From NCBI RefSeq assembly GCF_036663835.1, contig NZ_JAXOJT010000002.1, forward strand, positions 921,501-985,500: 64,000 nt of DNA, in the 5' to 3' direction. The DNA is from Sphingomonas sp. LT1P40 (GTDB taxonomy: Bacteria; Pseudomonadota; Alphaproteobacteria; Sphingomonadales; Sphingomonadaceae). Below, one piece after another: positions 35,341-45,022 of the stretch; within the stretch, counting starts at the first letter, position 1, and each line of letters opens with the position of its first letter. The notes beneath the pieces were generated by a model. That model worked only from the letters and a program-made list of their open reading frames with translations. It did not search any database and was not told the DNA's origin. The position numbers were made by a program, and so were the translations under genes.

Positions 35341-35594
35341 CACTTGACGAAAAAGCGGGTTTTGCGGGCGGAAACGCCCGCGACGCGACGGGTTCGCGCC
35401 GGGTTCGCGACACCGAGGCGACAGTCGCGCGACATGCGGGCGACACGCGCGCGATGGTCATGCGTCACTGGTGCGACCGCGAGGCGACACAAGCGCGACA
35501 GCCGTGCGCCGATGGCGCGATGGAGGGTGTGGGGTAGTGGGTGCGCCGGGATTGCATCGACGAGTTTAAAGCAGGCGAAATCCAACATTGGAAG
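35341..35594 (+). repeat. Dispersed intergenic repeat R2, copy 1
   Basis: A 254-bp region sharing its two ends with 56692-56888: it opens CACTTGACG...GCGGGT and CCGCGACGCGACGGGTT and closes CATCGAC...CGAAATCCAACATT-GAAG. The centres diverge and are rich in GCGAC units. Apparent frames through it use both copies differently, so I regard it as non-coding. It lies between the MITE copy and a region of small ORFs. Confidence 0.7.
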
Positions 35595-35628
35595 ACGCTA
35601 GCAGCTATTTTTCGAGCATAAGCAAACA

Positions 35629-35653
35629 GGGCGGGCCGAAGCCCACCCTGCAG
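35629..35653 (-). terminator. Hairpin with UUCG loop after the small ORF
   Basis: On the minus strand CAGGGTGGGC and GCCCGCCCTG (one G-U pair) enclose a TTCG tetraloop directly after the TAA of the small frame, followed by TTTG and a later A-rich stretch. The stem is strong but the U tract is short, so termination is plausible rather than sure. Confidence 0.5.
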
Positions 35654-35749
35654 TTACGACATAAGGTAACTGATAAATGCAGCTAATACCCCTAGGCATT
35701 TCGCAACATCTATCTGCACCGTGATCGCAAACGTGGTCTTGGTTCTCAT
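35654..35749 (-). CDS. Possible 31-residue hydrophobic peptide
   Basis: ATG 35749 to TAA 35654: begins MRTKTTFAITVQIDVAKC and continues with a hydrophobic segment LGVLAAFISYLMS. The layout (short basic N-terminus, one membrane-like segment, hairpin after the stop) fits a small membrane peptide. No convincing ribosome binding site is seen. It could be chance sequence; the terminator-like hairpin is the main support. Confidence 0.35.
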   Translation of the reverse strand: MRTKTTFAITVQIDVAKCLGVLAAFISYLMS

Positions 35750-36067
35750 GACGATTACCCAAGGCCGCGACGCGCCGCGAGCCCGTTAGGGTTAGCGGAT
35801 TACGTCCTACACAACGGATTGATCCCCGTTAGCAGGTTGGGGACCCACATTTGGCGTTCTAGACCGCCTCCAGTGGCATCGTGTGACCTCCCACTCTATA
35901 GTCCTCAGGCACCGCCTGTGACACGGCATCCACCGCTGAGCTAGGCACGATGTTTCACGCTAGTCCGGTCGAGTCAGTAGCGGTCAGCCAAAGCTTTTCC
36001 GGGGCGCTTTTTCCAAATGGGAACGCACAAGCCAATTGTCCAGTATGCTACCATCGCACCATCACCC

Positions 36068-36556
36068 CTACGGCAATTCCTCGCCCGGCTCGGTGCCCCA
36101 GATGCGGTTCTGCTCCACATAGCCGCCGCGGCCGCGGACGTCGAAATGGCACCAGCCGCGCTGGCATTTGCTGACGCGGCCGACCACGCCGGGGGCGGCG
36201 CGCCAGTTGATGCGGCCGTTGAAGCGCGGGGTGTCGCGCAGTTCGACGATCGTGCCGACGACCAAAGCGGTGCGCGCGCTGGAGAGCAGGGCGACCTGCA
36301 TCCAGCCCTGTGTGCCGTCCGGATCCTCGACCTTGCGCCAGTCATTGTAGATTTCGACGACTTTGACCGGCAGGTCGGCGCGCTGGTACAGCCAGCTGGA
36401 CGGGTAGTTGCGGCCCGGGCCGGTGCGCATCCGCGCCTTGGTCGCGGCGATCGACGCGAAATAGGGCGGCTTGCGCTGTGCCCATGCCTCGCTCAGTCCC
36501 GTCGTCAACAGGCCCAGCGCCACCACGCCACACACGGCCCAAACCCGCACTCGCAT
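36068..36556 (-). CDS. Secreted SH3-domain protein
   Basis: A 162-residue exported protein with a signal peptide (to about AWA-Q, residue 26) and two bacterial SH3-like modules (about 30-95, with RMRTGPGRNYPSSW and NDWRKVEDPDGTQGWM; and 100-155, with RAAPGVVGRVSKCQRGWCHFDV). Such modules bind peptidoglycan peptides. A Cys pair (SKCQRGWCHF) may be oxidised. A GGGGTCAGGA sequence supports the ATG. It lies divergent from the 2-hydroxyacid dehydrogenase gene. Confidence 0.84.
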   Translation of the reverse strand: MRVRVWAVCGVVALGLLTTGLSEAWAQRKPPYFASIAATKARMRTGPGRNYPSSWLYQRADLPVKVVEIYNDWRKVEDPDGTQGWMQVALLSSARTALVVGTIVELRDTPRFNGRINWRAAPGVVGRVSKCQRGWCHFDVRGRGGYVEQNRIWGTEPGEELP

Positions 36557-36650
36557 TCCTGACCCCTTTTCGTATCCGGCCCGTTTACCTTGAGGCAGGG
36601 CATCGCATCAACCGTTGACTGGCGACGGCGGCGGGGCCAATCGGGCCATC

Positions 36651-37649
36651 ATGGCACAAACGCGCACAACCGGCCGGCCTCGCGTCGTCGTGACCCGCGA
36701 TCTTCCCGCTGACGTGGAAGCGCGGATGGGCGAGTTGTTCGACGCGAGCTTCAACCCGGGCGATGCGCCGATGGACCGCGCCGCGCTGGCCGCCGCGCTG
36801 GCCGACTGCGACGTGCTGGTGCCGACGGTGACCGACGTGATCGACGCCGAGCTGATCGCGGGCGCGGGCGAGCGGTTGAAGCTGATCGCCAATTTCGGGG
36901 CGGGCGTGAACCATATCGATTTGAAGGCGGCGCGGGCGCGGCGGATTGTCGTCACCAACACCCCCGGCGTGCTGACCGAGGATACCGCCGACCTGACGAT
37001 GGCGCTGATCGTGTCGGTCCCCCGCCGGCTGGCCGAGGGCGAGAAGCTGGTGCGATCGGGCGAGTGGAAGGGCTGGTCGCCCGGCGGGATGCTGGGGCGT
37101 CGCATCGGCGGCAAGGCGCTGGGCATCGTCGGCATGGGGCGGATCGGTCAGGCGGTGGCGCGGCGAGCGCGGGCGTTCGGGCTGTCGATCCATTACCATA
37201 ACCGCCAGCGGTTGCCGAAAGTGGTGGAGGCAGAGTTCGGGGCGGAGTGGCATCCGAACCTGGACGCGATGCTGACGAACATCGACATTTTGACGATCCA
37301 CACGCCGCTGAACGACGATAGCCGCGACTTGATTGATGCGCGGCGGATCGGGTTGATGCGGCCGCATGTCTATCTGATCAACGCGTCGCGTGGCGGGATT
37401 GTCGATGAGGTCGCGATGGTCGAGGCGCTGGAGGCCGGGCGGCTGGCGGGCGCGGGGCTGGACGTGTGGCGGTTCGAGCCGGAGATCGACCCGCGGCTGC
37501 TGGCGCTGCCCAATGTCGTGATGACGCCGCATATGGGATCGGCGACGCTGGAGGGGCGACAGGCGACGGGCGAGAAAGTGATCGCGAACATCCGGTTCTG
37601 GGCGGACGGGCATCGGCCGCCGGATCAGGTGTTGGAGGGTTGGGCATGA
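36651..37649 (+). CDS. D-2-hydroxyacid dehydrogenase (glyoxylate/hydroxypyruvate reductase type)
   Basis: A 332-residue NAD(P)-dependent dehydrogenase. The Rossmann motif is [17 protein letters not shown]. Catalytic Arg is in [10 protein letters not shown], Glu in WRFEPEIDP and His in MTPHMGSAT. Substrates could be glyoxylate, hydroxypyruvate or 2-ketogluconate. ATG 36651 was chosen; an upstream GTG/ATG would add 12 unlikely residues. Its stop overlaps the VOC gene as ATGA. Confidence 0.9.
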   Translation: MAQTRTTGRPRVVVTRDLPADVEARMGELFDASFNPGDAPMDRAALAAALADCDVLVPTVTDVIDAELIAGAGERLKLIANFGAGVNHIDLKAARARRIVVTNTPGVLTEDTADLTMALIVSVPRRLAEGEKLVRSGEWKGWSPGGMLGRRIGGKALGIVGMGRIGQAVARRARAFGLSIHYHNRQRLPKVVEAEFGAEWHPNLDAMLTNIDILTIHTPLNDDSRDLIDARRIGLMRPHVYLINASRGGIVDEVAMVEALEAGRLAGAGLDVWRFEPEIDPRLLALPNVVMTPHMGSATLEGRQATGEKVIANIRFWADGHRPPDQVLEGWA

Positions 37650-38062
37650 CGCCGTTATTTCATCTGGCGATTCCGGTCGACGATCTGGAGGCGGGGCGCG
37701 CTTTTTATGGCGACCTGCTTGGTTGTCCGCAGGGTCGCGAGGATCCGGGGCATTGGATCGACTTCGATTTTCGCGGGCATCAGCTGGTGCTGCATAAGGG
37801 TGAAGGCGCGGGGGTCAGGCTGCGCAATGCGGTGGATGGCGACGCGGTGCCGGTGCCACATTTCGGGCTGGTGCTGGGCTGGGACGAATGGCACGCGCTG
37901 GCCGATCGGGTGCGGGACGCCGGGACCGAGTTCGTGATCGAACCGCATATCCGGTTTGAGGGGAAGCCGGGGGAGCAGGCGACGATGTTCTTTTACGATC
38001 CGGCGGGCAATGCGCTGGAGTTCAAGGCGTTTCGGGATATCGGGCAGTTGTTCGCTACCTAA
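37646..38062 (+). CDS. VOC family (glyoxalase/dioxygenase-like) protein
   Basis: A 138-residue VOC protein with paired beta-alpha-beta-beta-beta modules. Metal-binding-type residues appear as FHLAIPV (His), QLVLH, HFGLVL and the Glu in NALEFKAF. The C-terminal [12 protein letters not shown] is the usual end of this family. The substrate is unknown. It is translationally coupled to the dehydrogenase, so it may act on a related 2-oxo or hydroxy acid. It converges with the small suf-end gene by a 4-bp overlap. Confidence 0.85.
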   Translation: MTPLFHLAIPVDDLEAGRAFYGDLLGCPQGREDPGHWIDFDFRGHQLVLHKGEGAGVRLRNAVDGDAVPVPHFGLVLGWDEWHALADRVRDAGTEFVIEPHIRFEGKPGEQATMFFYDPAGNALEFKAFRDIGQLFAT

Positions 38063-38202
38063 TCTTCTTTCTCCGCGCGGCGTTTCTGAAGCGCGCGAGC
38101 GATCAGGATGCCGCCCAGGATAAAACCGCCGGGCGCGAGCAGCACCGTTGCGGCGATGGCGGCGTTGCGGGCGGTGTTCGACTTGGGGGGTTCGTCAGAC
38201 AG
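38059..38202 (-). CDS. Small membrane protein at the end of the suf operon (CTG start)
   Basis: A 47-residue frame: [12 protein letters not shown], then a hydrophobic segment (about 14-37, with [18 protein letters not shown]) and a basic tail QKRRAEKED. The only fitting start is CTG at 38202, with GCGAGAG just upstream inside sufA, whose stop it overlaps by 8 bp. Composition and TM pattern look genuine. It appears to be the last gene of the suf operon, but any role there is unknown. Confidence 0.6.
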   Translation of the reverse strand: MSDEPPKSNTARNAAIAATVLLAPGGFILGGILIARALQKRRAEKED

Positions 38203-38551
38203 TGAAGCTCTCGCCACAGCCGCACGCGCCCTTGGCGTTGGGATTGTTGAACACGAAACCGGCGGTGAAATCGTCCTCGACCCAGTCCATCGTCGATCCG
38301 ATCAGGTACAGTACGGAGCTGCCATCGACGAAAAACGTGCCGCCGGGGGTCTCGATCCGTTCGTCCATCGCCACCGCTTCGCTGACGTAATCGACCGAGT
38401 AGGCGAGGCCGGAGCAACCGCGACGCGGGGTGGAGAGCTTGACGCCGATCGCGTCGGCGGGCGCGCGTGACATCAGGTCGGCGATGCGTGCTTCGGCAGT
38501 GGCGGTCAGGATGATCGCGGCGGGGCGGATGCGGGTCTTGACGTCGCTCAT
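38195..38551 (-). CDS. sufA: A-type iron-sulfur carrier protein
   Basis: A 118-residue A-type carrier (SufA/ErpA/IscA family) that receives clusters from SufBCD and passes them on. The three cluster Cys are present as RRGCSGLAY and ACGCGES. The length and position fit SufA of the suf operon, though ErpA function cannot be excluded. ATG 38551 overlaps the sufT stop as TGATG. Confidence 0.9.
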   Translation of the reverse strand: MSDVKTRIRPAAIILTATAEARIADLMSRAPADAIGVKLSTPRRGCSGLAYSVDYVSEAVAMDERIETPGGTFFVDGSSVLYLIGSTMDWVEDDFTAGFVFNNPNAKGACGCGESFTV

Positions 38552-39015
38552 CACAGCATCCCCAGTTCGAGGCGGGCTTCGTCGCTCATCTTCATCGGAT
38601 CCCACGGTGGATCCCAGACCAGATTAACCTCGGCATGGCCGACGCCGGGGACCGCGCCGACGCGCAGTTCGACTTCGGCGGGCATGGATTCGGCGACCGG
38701 GCAGTGCGGGGTGGTGAGGGTCATGGTGACGACGGCGTGGCCGTCCGGCGTGACCTCGACATTGTAGATCAGGCCAAGGTCGTAGATGTTGACCGGGATT
38801 TCGGGGTCGAAGATTTCCTTCAGGGCATCGACGATCGCTTCCTGTGTGGCGCCGCCTGCGCCACCGACAGGCGCTTCGGCGGGTTTTTGTGACAGGAAGC
38901 CGTCGAGATAGTCGCGTTTACGCTCGAAGGTCTCCCTTACGTCTTCGACCCGCGCTTTCGGCGGCGCTGCGACCGCGTCCACGGTTTCAACTTCGATCTT
39001 GCTTTGCTCGTTCAC
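38551..39015 (-). CDS. sufT: SUF system Fe-S assembly protein, DUF59 (SufT-like)
   Basis: A 154-residue protein: a charged N-terminal tail (about 1-50), then a DUF59/MIP18 domain with DPEIPVNIYDLGLIY, TMTLTTPHCPVAESMP and LVWDPPW. SufT-like proteins help mature Fe-S enzymes. It overlaps the sufS stop as ATGA and is followed by sufA, a standard position in alphaproteobacterial suf operons. Confidence 0.9.
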   Translation of the reverse strand: MNEQSKIEVETVDAVAAPPKARVEDVRETFERKRDYLDGFLSQKPAEAPVGGAGGATQEAIVDALKEIFDPEIPVNIYDLGLIYNVEVTPDGHAVVTMTLTTPHCPVAESMPAEVELRVGAVPGVGHAEVNLVWDPPWDPMKMSDEARLELGML

Positions 39016-40223
39016 CCGAAGATCCTCGTCACTCTCTCGATACCCTTGACCAACGCGTCGATGTCCGCCGCGCCGTTATAGACGCCGAAGCTGGCGCGTG
39101 CGGTGGCCGCGACGCCCAGCGAGTCCATCAAGGGTTGCGCGCAATGATGGCCCGCGCGAATCGCGACATTGCCTTCATCCAATATGGTGGCGACGTCGTG
39201 CGGATGCACCCCCTCCACCGCGAAGCTGACGATCCCGGCGCTGTCGGCGGGACCGAAGACGCTGACGCTGTTGAGTTTTGCCAGCGCGTCGCGGGTCTGT
39301 GTCACCAGCGCGGTTTCATGGGCGTGAATGCGGTCGAGGCCGATGCCGTCGACATAGTCGATGGCCGCGTGGAGGCCGAGGACGCCGACGATGTGCGGCG
39401 TGCCCGCTTCGAACCGGCCCGGCGGGGGGGCGTAAGTGGTTTTGGCAAAGGTCACGCGGTCGATCATCGATCCGCCGCCCTGCCATGGTGGCATCGCGTC
39501 GAGCAGGTCGTAGCGACCCCACAGCACGCCGATGCCGGTCGGGCCGTAGAGCTTGTGGCCCGAAAAGACGTAAAAGTCGCAGTCGAGATCGACGACGTTA
39601 ACGGGCAGGCGCGGGACCGCCTGACAGCCGTCGATCAGGATCTTTGCGCCGACCGCGTGCGCCAGCTTCGCCGCGCGTTTGGCGTCGAGGACCGAGCCGA
39701 GGACGTTGGAGACATGCGCGAGCGCGACGAGCTTGTGTTGCGGCGTCAGCATCGCCGCCATCGCGTCGAGATCGATGCGGTGGTCATGCGTGAGCGGGAT
39801 GACGTCGATATGCGCGCCGACGCGTTCAGCCACCATCTGCCACGGCACGATGTTGCTGTGATGCTCAAGCTGGCTGAGCAGGATGCGGTCGCCGGGTTTG
39901 AGGTTCGTCGCCGCCCAACAATCGGCGACGAGGTTGATCCCCTCGGTCGCGCCGCGCACAAAGACGATCTCGTTTTCTTGGCCGCCGATGAACTGCGCGA
40001 CGCGGCGGCGGGCGGCCTCATAGGCCAGCGTCATGTCGGCGGAGCGCTGATAGACGCCGCGATGGACGGTGGCGTAGCTCGTGTCATAGCCACGCGTGAT
40101 CGCGTCGATCACCGGCTGTGGTTTCTGCGACGTGGCGGCGGTGTCGAGATAGGCCCAGCCCGCCGGGATTGCGGGGAAGTCTGCGAGGACATCGAGGGGG
40201 CGGGTGTCGAGCGTGGTGGTCAC
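39012..40223 (-). CDS. sufS: Cysteine desulfurase SufS
   Basis: A 403-residue PLP enzyme mobilising sulfur from cysteine for cluster assembly. The PLP Lys is in DFYVFSGHKLYGPTGIGVL and the catalytic Cys in RAGHHCAQPLM; length and the short Cys loop mark the group II SufS type. GTG 40223 overlaps the sufD stop as GTGA and is preferred over ATG 40241, which would overlap sufD by 22 bp. No sufE is seen in this operon; SufE or SufU must act elsewhere. Confidence 0.92.
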   Translation of the reverse strand: MTTTLDTRPLDVLADFPAIPAGWAYLDTAATSQKPQPVIDAITRGYDTSYATVHRGVYQRSADMTLAYEAARRRVAQFIGGQENEIVFVRGATEGINLVADCWAATNLKPGDRILLSQLEHHSNIVPWQMVAERVGAHIDVIPLTHDHRIDLDAMAAMLTPQHKLVALAHVSNVLGSVLDAKRAAKLAHAVGAKILIDGCQAVPRLPVNVVDLDCDFYVFSGHKLYGPTGIGVLWGRYDLLDAMPPWQGGGSMIDRVTFAKTTYAPPPGRFEAGTPHIVGVLGLHAAIDYVDGIGLDRIHAHETALVTQTRDALAKLNSVSVFGPADSAGIVSFAVEGVHPHDVATILDEGNVAIRAGHHCAQPLMDSLGVAATARASFGVYNGAADIDALVKGIERVTRIFG

Positions 40224-41302
40224 AGTGCTGTCCCCAGCCACGTGTCCGCATCCGCCATGAACGCGTCGCGCACGGCCTCGTCACCGATCCGGCCAATCGC
40301 GTCGGCGACGAAGGCGTGGGTCAGCAGCGCCTTGGCCTGCGGCTCGGGGATGCCGCGTGACTGCATGTAGAACAGCGCCTTGGCATCGAGCTCGCCGACC
40401 GTCGCGCCGTGCGCGCACTTCACGTCGTCGGCGAAGATTTCGAGCTCGGGCTTCAGGTTGATCGTCGCGGTGCGCTTCATCAGCAGGCCGCGCAGTGACT
40501 GTTCGCCGTCGGTCTTTTGCGCGTGGCGGGCGACTTCGGCGCGGGCGGCGAGGCTGACGGTGGAGGCGTCGGCGGCGACGGCGCGCCAGATCTGGCGGCT
40601 GCTGCCATTCGGCGCGGCATGGTGGACGGCGACGGCGCATTCCTGACGCTGATCGCCGCGCGTAAGCAGCGCCCCGCCCATTTCAGCGAAGGCACCGGGG
40701 CCGTCGAGGCTGAGAAAGCCGTCGATGCGGCTGCCCATGTTGCCGGAGCCGAGGATGGTGGCGACGTAGCTGGCGGCTTCGCCGATGCTGGCTTCGTCGC
40801 GGATCGAGACGAAGCCGGTGTCCTGAAGCAGGCGGACGGCGCGCATCAGGCGGGCACCCTTGCCGAGGTAGGCGTGGAGCAAACGGTTGCTCCAGCCATG
40901 ACCGGCATAGGTTTCGATGACGGTGGCGACGGCGTCTGCGGCCAGGTCGATGCGGGCGGGGACGTGGCTCTCACCGCCAGTGCTGATATGGACGATCTGG
41001 ACCGGATCGGTGGCGGCGCGGTCGTCGAGGTTGAGGACCCAGCCTTCGCCTTGCGCGAGTGCTCCGAGCGGGTGGGTGCCGGTCATTTCGAGGCGGGTGA
41101 GCTGGACCGGGCCGGGCCGGCTGTGTGCTGGCTCGAACGCACCGTCAATGAAGGTCAGGCGCGGACCGGGGAGGTCGAGGAACAGGCTCGTCGGGTCGAT
41201 ACCGGTCGCGGCAGGCGCGGTGTCGGCAGCGGTGCGCAGCGTGGCCATGTCGGACCAGCGCCATGCTTCTTCGCGAGTGGTGGGGAGGGTGAGGGTGGTC
41301 AT
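40220..41302 (-). CDS. sufD: Fe-S cluster scaffold protein SufD
   Basis: A 360-residue SufD subunit of the SufBC2D scaffold. The C-terminal beta-helix region carries LKPELEIFADDVKCAHGATVGELD with the conserved Cys and His. N-terminal length is typical. ATG 41302 lies 4 bp after the sufC stop; the frame upstream is shadow sequence. It pairs with SufB and SufC encoded upstream. Confidence 0.93.
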   Translation of the reverse strand: MTTLTLPTTREEAWRWSDMATLRTAADTAPAATGIDPTSLFLDLPGPRLTFIDGAFEPAHSRPGPVQLTRLEMTGTHPLGALAQGEGWVLNLDDRAATDPVQIVHISTGGESHVPARIDLAADAVATVIETYAGHGWSNRLLHAYLGKGARLMRAVRLLQDTGFVSIRDEASIGEAASYVATILGSGNMGSRIDGFLSLDGPGAFAEMGGALLTRGDQRQECAVAVHHAAPNGSSRQIWRAVAADASTVSLAARAEVARHAQKTDGEQSLRGLLMKRTATINLKPELEIFADDVKCAHGATVGELDAKALFYMQSRGIPEPQAKALLTHAFVADAIGRIGDEAVRDAFMADADTWLGTAL

Positions 41303-41306
41303 GCGG

Positions 41307-42050
41307 TTATGCCGCCACCTGCGTATAGCCTTGCGCTTCGAGCTCAAGCGCCAGTTCCGGGCCGCCGGTGCGAGTGATGCGGCCGTCGGCGAGGACGTGG
41401 ACGAAGTCGGGCTTCACGTAATCGAGCAGGCGCTGGTAGTGGGTGATCAGCAGCACGGCTTTGTCGGGGGCGCGCATGATGCGGTTGATGCCGTCGCCGA
41501 CGATGCGCAGGGCGTCGATGTCGAGGCCGGAATCGGTTTCGTCCAGCACCGCGAATTTGGGGTGGAGGATGCCCATCTGGACCATCTCGTTGCGCTTCTT
41601 CTCACCGCCGGAAAAGCCGACATTGACCGGGCGCTTGAGCATTTCGGCGTCCATTTCGAGGGCGGCGGCCTGAGCGCGGGCGAGCTTCAGGAACTCACCC
41701 CCGGAGAGCGGATTCTCGCCACGCGCGCGGCGCTGGCTGTTGAGACTTTCGCGCAGAAACTGGACGTTGGAGACGCCGGGGATTTCGACCGGATACTGGA
41801 AGCCGAGGAACAGGCCGGCGGCGGCGCGTTCGTGCGGGGGGAGGTCGAGCAGGTCTCGCCCGTCGAAGCTGACGGAGCCTTGGGTGACTTCATAGCCGGG
41901 GCGGCCGCCGAGGACGTAGCCGAGGGTCGATTTGCCTGCGCCATTGGGGCCCATGATCGCATGGACCTCGCCCGCGTTCACGGTGAGGGTCAGGCCCTTG
42001 AGGATGGTCTTGCCGTCGATTTCGGCGTGGAGGTTATTGATATGGAGCAT
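41307..42050 (-). CDS. sufC: Fe-S assembly ATPase SufC
   Basis: A 247-residue ABC-type ATPase that drives conformational change of the SufBCD scaffold. Walker A is GPNGAGKST, the signature FSGGEKKRNEM, Walker B FAVLDETDSGLD and the H-loop LLITHYQRLL. ATG 42050 starts one base after the stop of the small secreted gene upstream. Confidence 0.95.
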   Translation of the reverse strand: MLHINNLHAEIDGKTILKGLTLTVNAGEVHAIMGPNGAGKSTLGYVLGGRPGYEVTQGSVSFDGRDLLDLPPHERAAAGLFLGFQYPVEIPGVSNVQFLRESLNSQRRARGENPLSGGEFLKLARAQAAALEMDAEMLKRPVNVGFSGGEKKRNEMVQMGILHPKFAVLDETDSGLDIDALRIVGDGINRIMRAPDKAVLLITHYQRLLDYVKPDFVHVLADGRITRTGGPELALELEAQGYTQVAA

Positions 42051-42051
42051 T

Positions 42052-42435
42052 TTATTCCGTTCTGGCCGCAGCGCGGCGGTCGGCGAGACGTTCGAGTTCG
42101 CTGTCATGAACTTGCTTCATGCAGCCGCTCATTTCTCGGTTGATCGGTTCGAACAGGACAGTGCGCTGTTCGCGTGATGGATTGGTCGCGAGCATAGCCG
42201 AAACCTTTGGCTGGACCTGCGTCATGCAGCGCTCCATTGCCATGCAGCCAATCGCATCGATTTGCTTGTCGCCACTCGATTGGCGAATGCGGCAGGTATA
42301 GCGACCGTCTTTCATGCGAGCCGAACCGCGCCAGCCGGCAAGCTTCCGTCCGAGGATAACAACCTCTTCGGCGCGATCGTCCGGCACAATCTGCACGGGA
42401 ATGGCCGTAGCCGCTAAGAGGGCAACAATCACCAC
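42052..42435 (-). CDS. Secreted protein between sufB and sufC
   Basis: A 127-residue protein of unknown family. GTG 42435 (or 42432) gives an N-terminal hydrophobic export segment (VVIVALLAATAIPVQIV). The rest is helical with four Cys (YTCRIR, IGCMAMERCM, SGCMKQ), suitable for disulfides in the periplasm. It overlaps the preceding gene as GTGA and ends one base before sufC. Such a protein is not part of known Suf machinery. Confidence 0.65.
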   Translation of the reverse strand: MVIVALLAATAIPVQIVPDDRAEEVVILGRKLAGWRGSARMKDGRYTCRIRQSSGDKQIDAIGCMAMERCMTQVQPKVSAMLATNPSREQRTVLFEPINREMSGCMKQVHDSELERLADRRAAARTE

Positions 42436-42926
42436 CGTGGCTCCTCCGCTTTCACTCCGTCGCCCAGGCGGATCGCGGGGGTGCCGCTTTCGTCCTTGGG
42501 TGGGGGCGGGAGTTTGCCTAGGCGGTCGGGGGCGTCTTCCTTGGGCGTCAGGACGAGCGGGCCGATGGCGGGGGTCTTGGGTGGTTCGGGCGTCAGCAGC
42601 TTGCCGAGGCCGAATGTCGGGGGGGTGTCCGATTTGACCTTGGGGTCGATCGTCAGCAGCGATGCGCCGGCGCTGCCGTCGCCGCAATATTGCTCGCCAG
42701 TGCTGGCGGTGATGCAGTCGGGGAGAGCGGCGCACGCCTTGGCATCGACGGTTTTTACGCCGCTGGAGACGAACACGCGGCAATTGCGCAGCCGCCCGTC
42801 GCGGCCCTTGTCGAAGATCAGCGCGACCCGGCCCGCGGTCGCGGTGACGACGACTTCCTCATATTCCGGCTCAGCGGCGGCGGCTGATTGCGGGGAGGCG
42901 AGTAGGAGACCAAGGAAAAGGCTCAA
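42429..42926 (-). CDS. Secreted Pro-rich protein between sufB and sufC
   Basis: A 165-residue exported protein with a short signal (MSLFLGLLLASPQSAAAAE). A small domain (about 20-95) with four Cys (NCRVF, ACAALPDC, YCGDG) follows, then a Pro/Lys-rich C-terminal half with PEPPKTPA and LPPPPKDE. TTG 42926 has AAGGAG 7 nt upstream, a good signal. No family is recognised. It lies within the suf operon just after a palindromic repeat. Confidence 0.66.
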   Translation of the reverse strand: MSLFLGLLLASPQSAAAAEPEYEEVVVTATAGRVALIFDKGRDGRLRNCRVFVSSGVKTVDAKACAALPDCITASTGEQYCGDGSAGASLLTIDPKVKSDTPPTFGLGKLLTPEPPKTPAIGPLVLTPKEDAPDRLGKLPPPPKDESGTPAIRLGDGVKAEEPRW

Positions 42927-42940
42927 CGCAACGCTCCTTC

Positions 42941-43021
42941 GTCACCCCGACCTTGAGCCGGGGTCCCGCTGCCTTGCGCCGCGTGAGAAGAAGCGGGACC
43001 CCGGCTCAAGGCCGGGGTGAC
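42941..43021. repeat. GC-rich palindromic intergenic repeat, copy B
   Basis: An 81-bp palindromic element with long inverted ends (GTCACCCCGACCTTGAGCCG and CGGCTCAAGGCCGGGGTGAC) around a GAGAAGAAGCGGG centre. It lies inside the suf operon between sufB and the secreted gene, where the transcript would fold into a very stable hairpin. Confidence 0.85.
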
Positions 43022-43038
43022 GGGGGGGAACTGAACGG

Positions 43039-44501
<1,463 letters not shown>

Positions 44502-44502
<1 letters not shown>

Positions 44503-44933
44503 CAGGCGGGTTCCGGCTGTGTCGAGAGGGTGGCGAGCGTGACGCCTGCGAGCGCACCGCGAACGGATGCGTTGACGGTGTTCCAGTGCGGCTTCACGCG
44601 GCAGCTTTGTTCGATGCAGCAATCGTGACGGCCGGGGATGCTGGCGGTATCGACGCAGGCGGTGAGCGCGATCGGCCCCTCGATCGCCTCGACGATGTCA
44701 GCCAGCGTGATCGTCGCGGGCGGGCGGGCGAGGCGGAAGCCGCCGCCGGTGCCGCGGGCGGACTCGATCAGGCCAGCGGATGACAGGCGGCTGACGAGTT
44801 TCTGCACGGTCGGCAATGGCAGGCCGGTCTTGTCCGCCAGCAGCGTCGCGTTCAGCCGCCCGCTGACCCCGCAATGGCGGGCAGCGGCGGCGAGCATGAC
44901 GACGGCGTAATCTGTCTGAGCCGAAAGGCGCAT
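44502..44933 (-). CDS. Rrf2-family regulator of the suf operon
   Basis: A 143-residue Rrf2/IscR-like repressor or activator. The winged helix covers about 1-70 ([18 protein letters not shown] and [21 protein letters not shown]). Four Cys (93, 105, 106, 111; pattern CX11CCX4C) could bind an Fe-S cluster, as in IscR, though spacing differs from E. coli IscR. It is the first gene of the suf operon and directly follows a 23-bp palindrome, so it probably senses Fe-S status and regulates its own operon. Confidence 0.88.
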
Positions 44934-44950
44934 GTTGCGAATTGATCTCA

Positions 44951-44973
44951 AATCGGAACGATTCGTTCCGATT
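44951..44973. promoter_or_regulatory. Palindromic operator upstream of the suf operon
   Basis: Arms AATCGGAACG and CGTTCCGATT are perfect 10-bp inverted repeats around ATT. The centre lies 29 bp upstream of the regulator's ATG. It is probably the binding site of the Rrf2 protein itself. A TTGACT on the minus strand (45000-45005) could be the -35 box, which would put the palindrome just after the -10. Confidence 0.78.
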
Positions 44974-45022
44974 GGGCAGATGGAGGTTGGGTCGAGCCTA
45001 GTCAAGCGTAGCAAACTTGCTC

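Larger units (their letters stand above)
35595..36067. other. Gene-poor region with possible small transcript
   Basis: This 470-bp stretch is less GC-rich than its surroundings and matches no RNA family I know (checked for tRNA, tmRNA, 6S and RNase P hallmarks). On the minus strand it holds a 31-codon hydrophobic frame (35654-35749) with a strong hairpin after it. Further upstream is a short frame from GTG near 35950 to TAG near 35861 encoding PEDYRVGGHTMPLEAV at its end. No clear promoter was found. Confidence 0.4.

Noticed and set aside
35861..35965. Minus-strand TAGCTCAGCGGTGG resembling a tRNA D-arm
   Set aside because: No matching acceptor stem, anticodon arm or TTCGA arm at proper distance; it does not fold as tRNA, and no tmRNA tag peptide or RNase P core was found.
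35950..36174. Plus-strand frame with two CxxC motifs resembling a zinc ribbon
   Set aside because: More than half lies antisense to the well-supported SH3-domain gene, and the Cys pairs are read in its shadow.
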